Origin: an uncultured Bacteroidales bacterium
Lineage (GTDB): Bacteria > Bacteroidota > Bacteroidia > Bacteroidales > Bacteroidaceae
DNA: 36,612 nt
Assembly: GCA_945836755.1 (NCBI GenBank)
Contig: CAMAMB010000017.1
Location: 1-36,612 of the forward strand
Direction of reading: 5' to 3'
Shown here: in pieces, positions 1 to 7,991 of the stretch
Layout: each line of letters begins with the position of its first letter
Numbering within the stretch: the stretch's first letter is position 1
Notes under the pieces: generated by a model
Databases searched by the model: none
Told to the model about the DNA's origin: nothing
Seen by the model: only the letters and a program-made list of their open reading frames with translations
Position numbers and translations under genes: made by a program

Positions 1-2
1 GC

Positions 3-59
3 ATCGGCATCAACTTCTCCTCACATACGGGAAACATCGAGGAGTATATCGTGAAGTAG
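3..59 (+). CDS. C-terminal end of an unidentified protein (partial)
   Basis: The first bases of the window read as an open frame ending IGINFSSHTGNIEEYIVK and a TAG stop. The rest of the gene lies upstream of the window, so no function can be given. The frame has no stop before the TAG and its composition is protein-like, but 18 residues are too few to be certain it is coding. Confidence 0.45.
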   Translation: MGINFSSHTGNIEEYIVK

Positions 60-201
60 ACATCGGGGAAAGGCCTCCTCCCCCCCCTCCTACACCTGCT
101 TTCGCCAGATACGTATGGCGTGGCAGCCACTGATTGGTTCGGTAAAACAGATGAAGCAAAGGGGTGAAGGCAAAGATAGCTTTCAAAAAAGTGGCTGATA
201 A

Positions 202-233
202 TTTGCCCATCTAAAAAAGACCCACTACCTTTG
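202..233 (+). promoter_or_regulatory. Promoter of tRNA-Ser
   Basis: A TTTG at 202-205 and a TACCTTTG at 226-233 are separated by 20 bp, matching the Bacteroidota -33/-7 consensus. The tRNA begins 26 bp downstream, which fits a short processed leader. The stretch from 60 to 200 holds only a C/G-homopolymer-rich spacer with no recognisable gene. Confidence 0.75.
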
Positions 234-259
234 CACTCGGTTTTTACGCCACCTCACCC

Positions 260-347
260 GGAGAGGTGCTCGAGTGGTTGAAGAGGCACGCCTGGAAAGC
301 GTGTAGCCGGCAAAACCGGCTCGCAGGTTCGAATCCTGTTCTCTCCG
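260..347 (+). tRNA. tRNA-Ser (anticodon GGA)
   Basis: This 88-nt gene folds as a class II tRNA. The acceptor stem pairs GGAGAGG (260-266) with TCTCTCC (340-346), with one G-U at the inner end and G347 as discriminator. The anticodon loop is 292-298 with GGA at 294-296, so it reads UCC and UCU serine codons. The long variable arm around AGCCGGCAAAACCGGCT is typical of tRNA-Ser, and the T arm contains GGTTCGAATCC. The CCA end is not encoded. Confidence 0.95.
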
Positions 348-352
348 CTTAA

Positions 353-390
353 TAGTCGGGATGAAGTATTTGTTTACTTCATCCCGACTA
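353..390 (+). terminator. Terminator of tRNA-Ser, probably bidirectional
   Basis: A perfect 16-bp inverted repeat (arms 353-368 and 375-390, six-base loop) starts a few bases after the tRNA. The tRNA and the histidine kinase gene (ending at 478 on the minus strand) converge here, so the hairpin may stop both transcripts. There is no long T-run on either side. Confidence 0.75.
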
Positions 391-477
391 ATTGTATATA
401 TACCCTTGGCATTTATCGAAGGGGGTGCGTCGCATGTCGAAGCTATGCCCTCACTCACATGGCGGGCTGTGCGACGT

Positions 478-2343
478 CTACTGTCGGGGAGGCTGCGGTC
501 GCAGTCTGCCAAGGGTGAAGAGGAACTGGAGGCCATGGGGACGGCGGGCACGCACACTGATGTCGCCGCCATGGAAGCGCACGGCATTGCGCACGATGCT
601 TAGGCCAAGACCGGTGCCCCCGGTGTCGCGGGTGCGCCCTTCGCCGGCACGATAGAAGCGCTCGAAGAGACGGGTAAGGTGCTCAGGCTCCACACCACGG
701 CCGTTGTCGGAAAAGCTGAAGTAGAGGGTCTTCTCGTCTGTATCGTAGCACTCTATGCTGACTGTGACCCCTTCGCCGGCATAGCGGATGCTGTTCTCGA
801 GGAGGTTGCGGAAGATGGCATAGAGCAAGGTGGCATTGCCATCAATGACCAGTGGACGCGGCAGGTGCGTGGTTAGATGGAGGCCGGCCTCAGTCATGGA
901 GCTCTGCAGGTCGTCGACGGCTTCGTCTATCACCTTGACCACGTCGACCTGCTCGCATTTCATGAGTTCGGGCGCTCCCTCGGTCTTGCTGATGAGCGAG
1001 ATGTCACGCAGCAAGTCGGTGAGGCGGAGAGTCTGGTTGTAGGCTTTGGTGATGAAGGTCTGCTTGCGCTCAGCGCTGAGCGCGGGACAGCTGATAAGGG
1101 TCTCGAGGAAGCCCCGAATGCTGGCAATGGGAGTGCGCAGCTCATGGGCTATGTTGTGGCTCATCTCCTGCTTGAGTTTACGGTTCTTCTCTTCCTGGGT
1201 CACGTTAGAGAGTGTGAGTTCAAAGGCGCTGTCATGGTAGATGAGCACCTGAATGGCAAAGGTGGTGGCCCCTGCCTGATGGAGGTAGCGGAAGCAGGCG
1301 TCGTGGTCGGTCCACGCCTGACCGGGAGTAAGAGGGGCAGAAGACGAGGTACGTGCGGCAGGCTGATGGAGGTTGAGGAAGTCGAGGCAAGGCTTGAAGG
1401 CGTCGCTCTGCCATATCTCTTCGAGGTTGGCGGTAGGCCGTTCGAGCAGGAGATTGGCGTACTGCTTGAAATGCGGGTTAGCGTAGGTGGGCTGACGTTC
1501 AGCGTTGAAGAGGGCAATGCCTTCGCCGGAATAGAGGAAGTGGCTCAGCAGTCGCTCCCGCTCTTCGCGCAACATGAGCTGAAGCTGCCAGAGGTCGCGA
1601 TACTTGTCGATGATGCGCCGGGCTATGTCGCCCAGCTCTGTGTGGGGCAGGCTGATGCGGTCAAAGTCGACGAGGCCACGGTCGGCAGACTGCATGAAGA
1701 GGCGAAGGCTGCTGACGGCCTTGCCGAAGCGTGAGCTGAGATGGAGCAGTATGGGAAGGGTGACTATGAATATGAGGAGGACGAACCAGAGGAAGAGGTT
1801 GTCTACCTGCATGAAGTGGCGGAGCATGGCATCGTAGGGAGTGGCCATGCGTACGACGTAGGGGCCGAAGGTGCGGGCAAAGTAAAAATACTCACACCCG
1901 TCGGTCTCGGAGCGACGTATGTCGTAGCCTTCAGCGTTGCCGGGGCTATAGAGCGACGCCTGCACCTCGGGACGCGACATGTGGTTGCTCATCTCCGCAG
2001 GTGTACGCCGTCCCGACTCGAAGAGCACCTTCCCTTTGCGGTCAATGAGGGTCAGGCGCAGGTTGGCAGGCAGAATGGCCACTACCTCCTTCAGCTCGTC
2101 CACGTTTAGGGCGGCAGCCTGACTGCCTTGCGAGAGACTGTCGGGGAGGGAAGTGCCGGCTGCGGGCAGGCCGGCCGGTGCTTGGGCTACATGGGCCACC
2201 ACATTGGCATAGCTACGCAGACGCTCCATGAGGAGCTCCTGGCGGAAACGGTGCTCCCTGTGGTACTGGAAGGCGATGAGCACACAGGCAAAGGCCAAGA
2301 AGAGAGCTGCAAATTGCAGCAGGAGTTTGTTGCGATAGGTCAC
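478..2343 (-). CDS. PhoR-like sensor histidine kinase
   Basis: A 621-residue membrane histidine kinase. One membrane segment lies at about residues 7-25 and a second at about 183-203, enclosing a periplasmic sensor region. A PAS-like stretch at about 265-380 leads into the H-box SHNIAHELRTP with the predicted phospho-accepting His400. The ATP-binding domain has an N-box (NLLENSIRY, about 513-521), a G1 motif DNGRGV (about 547-552) and a G2 motif GTGLGLSIV. It lies 36 bp downstream of its response regulator. Divergence from a PiT phosphate transporter suggests a PhoR role in phosphate sensing. That ligand assignment is inferred from context; the kinase assignment is secure. Confidence 0.9.
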   Translation of the reverse strand: MTYRNKLLLQFAALFLAFACVLIAFQYHREHRFRQELLMERLRSYANVVAHVAQAPAGLPAAGTSLPDSLSQGSQAAALNVDELKEVVAILPANLRLTLIDRKGKVLFESGRRTPAEMSNHMSRPEVQASLYSPGNAEGYDIRRSETDGCEYFYFARTFGPYVVRMATPYDAMLRHFMQVDNLFLWFVLLIFIVTLPILLHLSSRFGKAVSSLRLFMQSADRGLVDFDRISLPHTELGDIARRIIDKYRDLWQLQLMLREERERLLSHFLYSGEGIALFNAERQPTYANPHFKQYANLLLERPTANLEEIWQSDAFKPCLDFLNLHQPAARTSSSAPLTPGQAWTDHDACFRYLHQAGATTFAIQVLIYHDSAFELTLSNVTQEEKNRKLKQEMSHNIAHELRTPIASIRGFLETLISCPALSAERKQTFITKAYNQTLRLTDLLRDISLISKTEGAPELMKCEQVDVVKVIDEAVDDLQSSMTEAGLHLTTHLPRPLVIDGNATLLYAIFRNLLENSIRYAGEGVTVSIECYDTDEKTLYFSFSDNGRGVEPEHLTRLFERFYRAGEGRTRDTGGTGLGLSIVRNAVRFHGGDISVRARRPHGLQFLFTLGRLRPQPPRQ

Positions 2344-2360
2344 TTGTAGGATGTGTTATG

Positions 2361-2377
2361 CCGGGCCTGAGGCCCGG
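2361..2377 (-). other. Short hairpin between response regulator and kinase genes
   Basis: CCGGGCC-TGA-GGCCCGG forms a 7-bp GC stem with a three-base loop, three bases beyond the response regulator stop on the minus strand and ahead of the kinase start. It has no T-tract, so it is more likely an RNA stability or partial attenuation element than a full terminator. Confidence 0.45.
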
Positions 2378-2379
2378 GG

Positions 2380-3048
2380 TCAAGCTTCGTAGCAGTAGCC
2401 GTAGCCTTGGCGGTTGGTGAGATGAGCGCCTTCGTCGCCCAGCTTACGGCGAATGCGGGCTATGTGTACGTCGATGGTGCGGTCAAGCACAAAAGTCTCG
2501 CCATGCCATACCTCTGCCAGAATTTCATCGCGTGAGAAGACGCGGCCAGGATGGTTGACAAGGAGATCCAGGATATGAAACTCCTTGGGCGACAGCTTGA
2601 TGTCCTGATCATGACATATCACAAGCTTCTTTTCATAGTCGATGACCAGTGCCCCCACCTTGAGGCGGTTTGGGGCCGGTTTCTCTTCAGCGCGCGAGAG
2701 CACGGCCTTGATACGCGCCAGCACCTCGTGGAGCGAGAAGGGCTTGGCGATGTAGTCGTCGGCGCCTGCCGAGAAGCCGGTGAGCAGGTCGTTCTCGGTG
2801 TCTTTGGCTGTTAGGAATATGATGGGTATGGCGTTGTGCTGCTCCTTGCGAAGCTTCTCGGCCATGCGGTATCCGGACATGCCCTCCATCATGACGTCAA
2901 GGAGGATGAGCGAGTGGGAGGCGTCCAACTTCTGCAGAGCTTCCTCGGCACTGGCGGCGCTGTCGGTGAGATAGCCTGCATGTTCAAGGTTGCACTGTAG
3001 GATTTCCCGCAGATCGGGTTCATCGTCGACGATAAGTATTTTGTGCAT
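2380..3048 (-). CDS. OmpR/PhoB-family response regulator
   Basis: A 222-residue two-domain regulator. The receiver domain (about 1-118) has the acidic pair D8/D9, predicted phospho-acceptor D51 in LILLDVMM, T80 in FLTAK and K102 in AKPF. The winged-helix DNA-binding domain (about 128-222) contains LSPKEFHILDLL and RTIDVHIARIRRKLGD, typical of OmpR/PhoB proteins. It is first in a two-gene operon with the kinase and is transcribed away from the PiT gene. The CTTCAC direct repeats before that transporter are its likeliest target. A PhoB role is an inference; the family is certain. Confidence 0.92.
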   Translation of the reverse strand: MHKILIVDDEPDLREILQCNLEHAGYLTDSAASAEEALQKLDASHSLILLDVMMEGMSGYRMAEKLRKEQHNAIPIIFLTAKDTENDLLTGFSAGADDYIAKPFSLHEVLARIKAVLSRAEEKPAPNRLKVGALVIDYEKKLVICHDQDIKLSPKEFHILDLLVNHPGRVFSRDEILAEVWHGETFVLDRTIDVHIARIRRKLGDEGAHLTNRQGYGYCYEA

Positions 3049-3300
3049 ATATGAAAAAGGAGAAGGTGAAGGCTGGAAGGCTGTCTCTCCGCAGAGAGGT
3101 GCAGGGGCATGCCCCGCCCTGCGTTAGACACTGCAAGTTTACTGCTTTCAGCCGGGCGGCCGACGGGTTCGGCGGTTAATTTTTTGTGAAGACGGCGAGG
3201 CCGGTACCTTGGGCGAGGCTGTCGGACCATCGCGCCACTGACCGCCGGTCTGCCGCCGGAGGCTGCGCCGCATACCTATAATATATATAGGCGTATGGGG

Positions 3301-3333
3301 CTTCACCATTTCTTCACAACTTCTTCACCACGG
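3301..3333 (+). promoter_or_regulatory. Pho-box-like triple direct repeat
   Basis: CTTCAC occurs at 3301, 3312 and 3323, exactly 11 bp apart. PhoB of other bacteria binds direct repeats with this spacing. The array ends about 16 bp before the -7 element, where an activator replacing the -33 contact would sit. A lone CTTCAC is also present on the minus strand at 3191-3186, in front of the response regulator gene. Confidence 0.6.
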
Positions 3334-3349
3334 GGCTACATCGCTCTTC

Positions 3350-3357
3350 TACCTTTG
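3350..3357 (+). promoter_or_regulatory. -7 element of the PiT transporter promoter
   Basis: TACCTTTG matches TAnnTTTG and lies 50 bp before the transporter start. No good -33 TTTG is present at the usual distance; the CTTCAC repeats occupy that place, as expected for an activator-dependent promoter. The rest of the 3049-3406 gap holds small GC hairpins, including the palindrome GGGGCATGCCCC at 3104-3115. Confidence 0.65.
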
Positions 3358-3406
3358 CCTGCGAAATCGACAACGTAGGTCAATCACTAATCAAATACAC
3401 AGACAC

Positions 3407-5677
3407 ATGGAATGGATATTTGCCAGTTTTGTCGGCCTCCTTTTCCTGCTCGCTGCCTTCGACCTCTGGGTGGGTGTGAGTAACGACGCCGTCAACTTCC
3501 TCAACTCGGCCATCGGCTCACGGGCTGCCCGTTTTCGCACGCTGGTCATCATAGCCTCCATCGGCGTGTTCATGGGTGCCTGCCTGAGCAATGGTATGAT
3601 GGACATTGCCCGCCACGGCATCTTCGCCCCTCAATATTTTTCTTATCGTGAGGTCATGCTCATCTTCCTGGCAGTCATGGTGACCGACATCGTACTGCTT
3701 GACGTGTTCAATAGTTTCGGCATGCCCACTTCCACCACGGTGAGCATGGTCTTCGAGTTGCTCGGAGCCTCGTTTGCCTTTGTGCTCATCAAGATGGCCA
3801 CCGACGGGCTGCCGCTCAGCATGGGCGACTACCTCAACACGTCGAAGGCTTTAGAGGTAATCATCGGCATTTTCCTGAGTGTACCCATCGCCTTTGTCAG
3901 CGGCATGGTGGTGCAGTATGTCTCGCGTCTTCTGTTTAGCTTCGACCTCACCCGCTCACGTGGCCTGCGTCTCAGCCTCTTCGGCGGCCTGGCTGTCACG
4001 GCCATTCTCTACTTCATGCTCTTCAAGGGGCTGAAGAGTCTGGCGTTCATGCAGGGCGACGTCAAGGCCTGCTTGCAGGAGAACACGGGCCTTATCCTGC
4101 TCAGCGTGTTCGTGGTGGCCACGTTGCTGATGTGCCTCTTACAGTGGCTGAAGGTCAGTGTGCTCCGCATAGTGGTGCTCTTCGGCACTTTCGCCTTGGC
4201 CACAGCCTTTGCGGGCAACGACCTGGTCAACTTCATAGGCGTTCCCCTGGCCGGCTTCTCCTCTTTCGGCGACTACATGAGCCACAGCGGCGGCCTCTCG
4301 CCCGACGCCTTCATGATGACCTCTCTCACCGAGTCGGCCCGCACCCCGCTCGTATTCCTCGTGGGCGCCGGCGCCATCATGGTGGTGTCGCTTGCCACAT
4401 CGAAGAAGGCCCGCCGCGTGGTGGAGACCGAGGTAGGCCTGTCGCGACGCGATGAGGGCGAAGAGATGTTCGGTTCGTCGCGTGTGGCCCGCAGCCTTGT
4501 GAGATGGGGCACCGGTGTAGGCCAGGTGATGAACCGCTGTCTGCCCACCGTCTACCTCGACTGGGCCCGGCGCCGCTTCCGCCAGCCCTTGGCGACCAAC
4601 GACGACCACGCTGCCTACGACCTCGTGCGCGCCAGCGTCAATCTGTGTGTGGCTGCCCTGCTCATTGCCCTCGGCACCTCCCTTAAACTGCCCCTCTCCA
4701 CCACCTTCGTCACCTTCATGGTGGCCATGGGTTCGTCGCTCTCTGACGGTGCCTGGAGCAGAGAGAGTGCCGTCTTCCGCATCACGGGTGTACTGACCGT
4801 CATCGGCGGATGGTTCATCACGGCAGGCGTAGCCTTCAGCGCGGCCTTCTTCGTGGGCGGAGCGATGCACTTCGGGGGATGGATCGTCGTGGTCGTCATC
4901 ATCTGCGGAGCCGTCTACAGCCTCATACACAGCCAGCGCCGCTTCTCTCGCAAGCAGAAGGAGCTGACCGAGCAGGGCGACGTGCTCTTCAAACAGATGC
5001 TCGCCGCCACGAGCGAGCAGGAAGTGCTGCCCATGCTGCGGCGCCACATCAGGGTCAACGTGGCCGAACAGATGGACGACTTCGCCCAATGCTGGCAGCA
5101 GCTGCTCAGCGGACTGACTAACGAGAACCTGCGAGGCCTGCGTCGCGTAAACCATGACCTCGGCAAGAAGAAACAGGCGCTCAAGAGCCTCAGACGCCGG
5201 GAGACCATCTGCCTGCAACGTGCCAGCGCCACGGCCGAGGGCGTCAGCATGAGCACCGGCTTCCACTTGCTACACAACAGCCTCACCCAGCTCTACTACT
5301 CGCTACGTCGCATAACCGAGCCGTCGCTCGAACATGTGGACAATCACTTCACCCCCATCGAGGCTCACTGGTTTGCCACGTACGAACAACCTTTCGAGCG
5401 CCTTGCAGGCTTGATGAGCGACATCAGCAGCTCGCTGCGACGGCGCTGCGAGGAGACTGCGCCTGCCGTTTTCGACGCAGAACGTGGGCTTAAACGCTCA
5501 CTCACCGACACCGAGAAACAGCTCGCTGCCCTGCGCCACGAAGTGACGACCGCCATGGAGAACGACACCGCCCACTTCACCACACTCTCGCTCCTGTTGC
5601 ACCTCGTGCAGGAGACGGAGCAGACGGTCATCGAGCTACGCCACCTGGTGCGCAACCTCCGCATGGCAGGCTTGTAA
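3407..5677 (+). CDS. PiT-family inorganic phosphate transporter with C-terminal helical domain
   Basis: A 756-residue member of the PHO4/PiT family, which imports phosphate by cation symport. The two inverted-repeat signature regions are visible: SNDAVNFLNSAIGSRAA near the N-terminus and AGNDLVNFIGVPLAGF at about residues 270-285. The membrane core runs to about residue 510. A charged, helical cytoplasmic tail (about 515-756) contains LLHNSLTQLYYSLRRI and resembles PhoU-like domains fused to this family in Bacteroidota. It starts at an ATG 50 bp after a promoter and is divergent from a PhoBR-like pair. Substrate is assigned from the family; regulation by phosphate is inferred. Confidence 0.9.
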   Translation: MEWIFASFVGLLFLLAAFDLWVGVSNDAVNFLNSAIGSRAARFRTLVIIASIGVFMGACLSNGMMDIARHGIFAPQYFSYREVMLIFLAVMVTDIVLLDVFNSFGMPTSTTVSMVFELLGASFAFVLIKMATDGLPLSMGDYLNTSKALEVIIGIFLSVPIAFVSGMVVQYVSRLLFSFDLTRSRGLRLSLFGGLAVTAILYFMLFKGLKSLAFMQGDVKACLQENTGLILLSVFVVATLLMCLLQWLKVSVLRIVVLFGTFALATAFAGNDLVNFIGVPLAGFSSFGDYMSHSGGLSPDAFMMTSLTESARTPLVFLVGAGAIMVVSLATSKKARRVVETEVGLSRRDEGEEMFGSSRVARSLVRWGTGVGQVMNRCLPTVYLDWARRRFRQPLATNDDHAAYDLVRASVNLCVAALLIALGTSLKLPLSTTFVTFMVAMGSSLSDGAWSRESAVFRITGVLTVIGGWFITAGVAFSAAFFVGGAMHFGGWIVVVVIICGAVYSLIHSQRRFSRKQKELTEQGDVLFKQMLAATSEQEVLPMLRRHIRVNVAEQMDDFAQCWQQLLSGLTNENLRGLRRVNHDLGKKKQALKSLRRRETICLQRASATAEGVSMSTGFHLLHNSLTQLYYSLRRITEPSLEHVDNHFTPIEAHWFATYEQPFERLAGLMSDISSSLRRRCEETAPAVFDAERGLKRSLTDTEKQLAALRHEVTTAMENDTAHFTTLSLLLHLVQETEQTVIELRHLVRNLRMAGL

Positions 5678-5750
5678 GGCCCGCCGCCGAGGAGGTTGCC
5701 GGCCAACGCGGCCCTCCATCACCTACACATACACCACCGCTTCATAGACC

Positions 5751-5789
5751 GGAGGCTGCATCGTCATCTCGTTTGACGGTGCAGCCTCC
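5751..5789 (+). terminator. Hairpin downstream of the PiT gene
   Basis: GGAGGCTGCA (5751-5760) pairs with TGCAGCCTCC (5780-5789), and inside it CGTCA pairs with TGACG around a seven-base loop. The stem is strong but lacks a T-tract, so it is a probable transcript end or 3' stabiliser. Confidence 0.6.
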
Positions 5790-5877
5790 AAACGTAGCTG
5801 CGCCGGGGTGCATGCCCCTACAGCCGGCAATGACCTGGAAGATGCCCCGGCAGACTTGAGGTACAGGCCACGAAAAC

Positions 5878-5965
5878 TTAGATGTACATGCAGAAAAAAC
5901 TACACGTACATCTAGAAAAAACTACATGTACATCTAGAAAAAACTACATGTACATGCAGGAGAAA
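5878..5965. repeat. Four tandem 22-bp units, ATGTACAT/A-tract family
   Basis: Units lie at 5878-5899, 5900-5921, 5922-5943 and 5944-5965. The consensus is a 16-bp palindrome CTACATGTACATCTAG followed by six A residues. Outer units differ by a few bases. The array is very AT-rich compared with its surroundings, lies about 90 bp past the PiT hairpin and recurs at 36544. Apart from this array and the two features below, the 5678-6267 gap shows no supportable gene. Confidence 0.85.
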
Positions 5966-6196
5966 CCGGGGTGCTTCCCTCAATCACGGAAGCTGCTCCA
6001 CGCGCTGCCCTGAGCATGCCCCGCCGCTCGGCATACTTCGGCGCCGGCATGGGCCGCAGGGCGCTTCAGCCCCCGACACAGGCCACGCCGGCCCTCACCA
6101 ACGACGATGGTCCTCAATGGCACACCCACCTGCTTTGCCAAGTGGGGATGGCATTGGCGTAGCTAAAAAATAAACTCGCGTAATTTAAATACGCTT

Positions 6197-6258
6197 AGAG
6201 AGTTAGGTATGTAAAAAAGAAGTAATTTTGCAGCGCAACTAACAACCCCTAACTCTCT
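6197..6258. promoter_or_regulatory. Inverted repeat flanking the purH promoter
   Basis: AGAGAGTTAGG (6197-6207) and CCTAACTCTCT (6248-6258) are perfect 11-bp inverted copies. They flank the -7 element and the expected start of transcription. This may be a pair of operator half-sites. Because the left arm probably lies upstream of the start, a simple transcript hairpin is less likely. Confidence 0.4.
6223..6230 (+). promoter_or_regulatory. -7 element of the purH-mre operon
   Basis: TAATTTTG matches TAnnTTTG and lies 37 bp before the purH start. The expected -33 element is poorly conserved. No equally good promoter is seen between purH and mreB, so this one may also serve the rod-shape genes. 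Confidence 0.6.
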
Positions 6259-6267
6259 CCTCCCTAT

Positions 6268-6864
6268 ATGTCAGCTACGAAGAAGATAAAGACCGCCCTC
6301 ATCTCGGTGTTCCACAAAGAAGGCTTGGACGCTCTCCTTGCCACGCTGCATGCAGAAGGTGTACACTTTCTCAGCACCGGCGGCACCCAACAATTCATCG
6401 AAAGCCTTGGTTATCCCTGTCAGAAAGTGGAAGACCTCACGTCGTACCCCTCCATCCTCGGCGGACGTGTGAAGACACTCCACCCCAAGGTGTTTGGCGG
6501 CATTCTCGGACGTCGCGACAATGAGGGCGACCGTCAGCAGATGGCACAGTACGACATTCCCGAGATAGACCTCGTCATCGTCGACCTTTATCCCTTTGAG
6601 CAGACCGTGGCCAACGGAGCCTCCGAGGCCGACATCATCGAGAAGATAGACATAGGCGGCATCTCTCTCATACGCGCAGGCGCCAAAAACTTCAACGACG
6701 TGGTCATCGTGCCCTCGCAAGCCGACTACCAGCCCCTGCTCGACATACTCAAAAGCAAGGGTGCAGCCACCGACCTCGAAGACCGTCGCGCCTTCGCCGC
6801 CCGCGCCTTCGCCGTGAGCAGCCACTACGACACCGCCATCCACAACTGGTTCGTAGGCAAATAA
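6268..6864 (+). CDS. purH: Stand-alone IMP cyclohydrolase (PurH N-terminal domain only)
   Basis: This 198-residue protein matches the first domain of bifunctional PurH, which closes FAICAR to IMP in the last step of purine synthesis. Family motifs such as FLSTGGTQQFIESLGYP, GGRVKTLHPKVFGGIL and EKIDIGGISLIRAGAKN are intact. Bacterial PurH is normally about 500-530 residues, with a C-terminal AICAR formyltransferase domain. Here the frame ends cleanly after HNWFVGK, at the usual domain boundary, and no formyltransferase remnant follows before mreB. The upstream position to mreB is a known Bacteroidota arrangement, so this is the orthologous locus. Formyltransferase activity must come from a separate gene outside the window. 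Confidence 0.9.
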   Translation: MSATKKIKTALISVFHKEGLDALLATLHAEGVHFLSTGGTQQFIESLGYPCQKVEDLTSYPSILGGRVKTLHPKVFGGILGRRDNEGDRQQMAQYDIPEIDLVIVDLYPFEQTVANGASEADIIEKIDIGGISLIRAGAKNFNDVVIVPSQADYQPLLDILKSKGAATDLEDRRAFAARAFAVSSHYDTAIHNWFVGK

Positions 6865-6867
6865 ACA

Positions 6868-6899
6868 GCTGCCCGGGCTATACCCACTACGTGGGCAGC
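6868..6899 (+). other. Hairpin between purH and mreB
   Basis: GCTGCCC (6868-6874) pairs with GGGCAGC (6893-6899) just after the purH stop. There is no T-tract, so it may only partly reduce read-through into mreB. Confidence 0.4.
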
Positions 6900-6953
6900 C
6901 CCCGGCCCCACAGTATTCAGCCAAACATTCACCCTTCACTTCACATATATTAG

Positions 6954-7985
6954 ATGGGTTTCTTCTCTAAATTCTTTTCGTTTACACAAGAGCTGGCCAT
7001 CGACCTGGGCACAGCCAACACCATCATCATAGCCGACGGCGAGATAGCTGTCAACGAGCCCTCCGTCGTGGCACTCGACCAACACACCGAGAAAATGATG
7101 GCCGTGGGCGACACCGCCAAGCTGATGCTCGAAAAGACCGGCTCCAAGATACGTGTGATACGCCCCCTGCGCGACGGCGTCATTGCCGACTTCAACGCCT
7201 GCGAGCAAATGATGCGCGGCCTTATCAAGAAGGTGCGCTCAGGCAAGCGCCTCTTCTCACCCTCGCTCCGCATGGTCATCGGTGTGCCTTCGGGAAGCAC
7301 CGACGTCGACCTGCGAGCCGTGCGCGACTCAGCCGAACACGCCGGCGGACGCGACGTCTTCCTTCTCTATGAGCCCATGGCAGCCGCCATAGGCATAGGC
7401 ATCGACGTCAATGCCCCCGAAGGCAACATGATTGTAGACATAGGCGGCGGCACCACCGAGATAGCCGTCATCTCACTGGGTGGCATCGTCTCCAACAACT
7501 CCATCAAGATAGCCGGCGACGACTTCACCTCAGACATCAGGGACTACATGAGCCGCCAACACAATGTGCTGGTCAGCGAACGCATGGCCGAACGCATCAA
7601 GATCAATGTGGGCGCTGCACTCACCGACCTGCCCGAGCCGCCCGAGGACTACATCGTGATCGGCCCTAACCGCATCACCACCATGCCCATGGAGGTGCCC
7701 GTCTGCTACCAGGAAATAGCCCACTGCTTAGAGACCTCCATCTCTAAGATAGAGCAAGCCGTAATCAACGCCTTAGCCAAGACGCCCCCCGAGCTCTACG
7801 CCGACATCGTGAAGAACGGCATCTTCCTCACAGGCGGTGGCGCCCTGCTCCGCGGCCTTGACAAGCGCCTCAGCGATAAGATTAACATCCCCTTCCACGT
7901 AGCCGACGACCCACTGCTCTGCGTGGCCAAGGGCACAGGTGAGGCCCTCAAACACGTAGAAGACTACACCTTCCTCATGAGATAA
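6954..7985 (+). CDS. mreB: Rod-shape determining protein MreB
   Basis: A 343-residue actin-fold ATPase that forms membrane-associated filaments guiding lateral-wall synthesis. The phosphate-1 motif DLGTANT lies at residues 17-23, the phosphate-2 region reads VDIGGGTTEIAVISLGG, and the adenosine motif FLTGGGALLRGLD is near residue 290. The N-terminal MGFFSKFFSF is a plausible amphipathic membrane anchor. Length is usual for the family. It is followed by mreC, mreD, mrdA and rodA on the same strand, forming the elongasome cluster. Confidence 0.97.
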   Translation: MGFFSKFFSFTQELAIDLGTANTIIIADGEIAVNEPSVVALDQHTEKMMAVGDTAKLMLEKTGSKIRVIRPLRDGVIADFNACEQMMRGLIKKVRSGKRLFSPSLRMVIGVPSGSTDVDLRAVRDSAEHAGGRDVFLLYEPMAAAIGIGIDVNAPEGNMIVDIGGGTTEIAVISLGGIVSNNSIKIAGDDFTSDIRDYMSRQHNVLVSERMAERIKINVGAALTDLPEPPEDYIVIGPNRITTMPMEVPVCYQEIAHCLETSISKIEQAVINALAKTPPELYADIVKNGIFLTGGGALLRGLDKRLSDKINIPFHVADDPLLCVAKGTGEALKHVEDYTFLMR

Positions 7986-7991
7986 GCCCAC

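Noticed and set aside
361-655. Small plus-strand frames after tRNA-Ser
   Set aside because: They begin in the terminator hairpin and run antisense to the kinase gene.
4139-5266. 375-residue minus-strand open frame
   Set aside because: It lies antisense to the PiT transporter and is rich in His/Gly/Glu without domain signatures.
5878-5965. CRISPR array
   Set aside because: The units are contiguous with no unique spacers and are only 22 bp; no cas genes are present.
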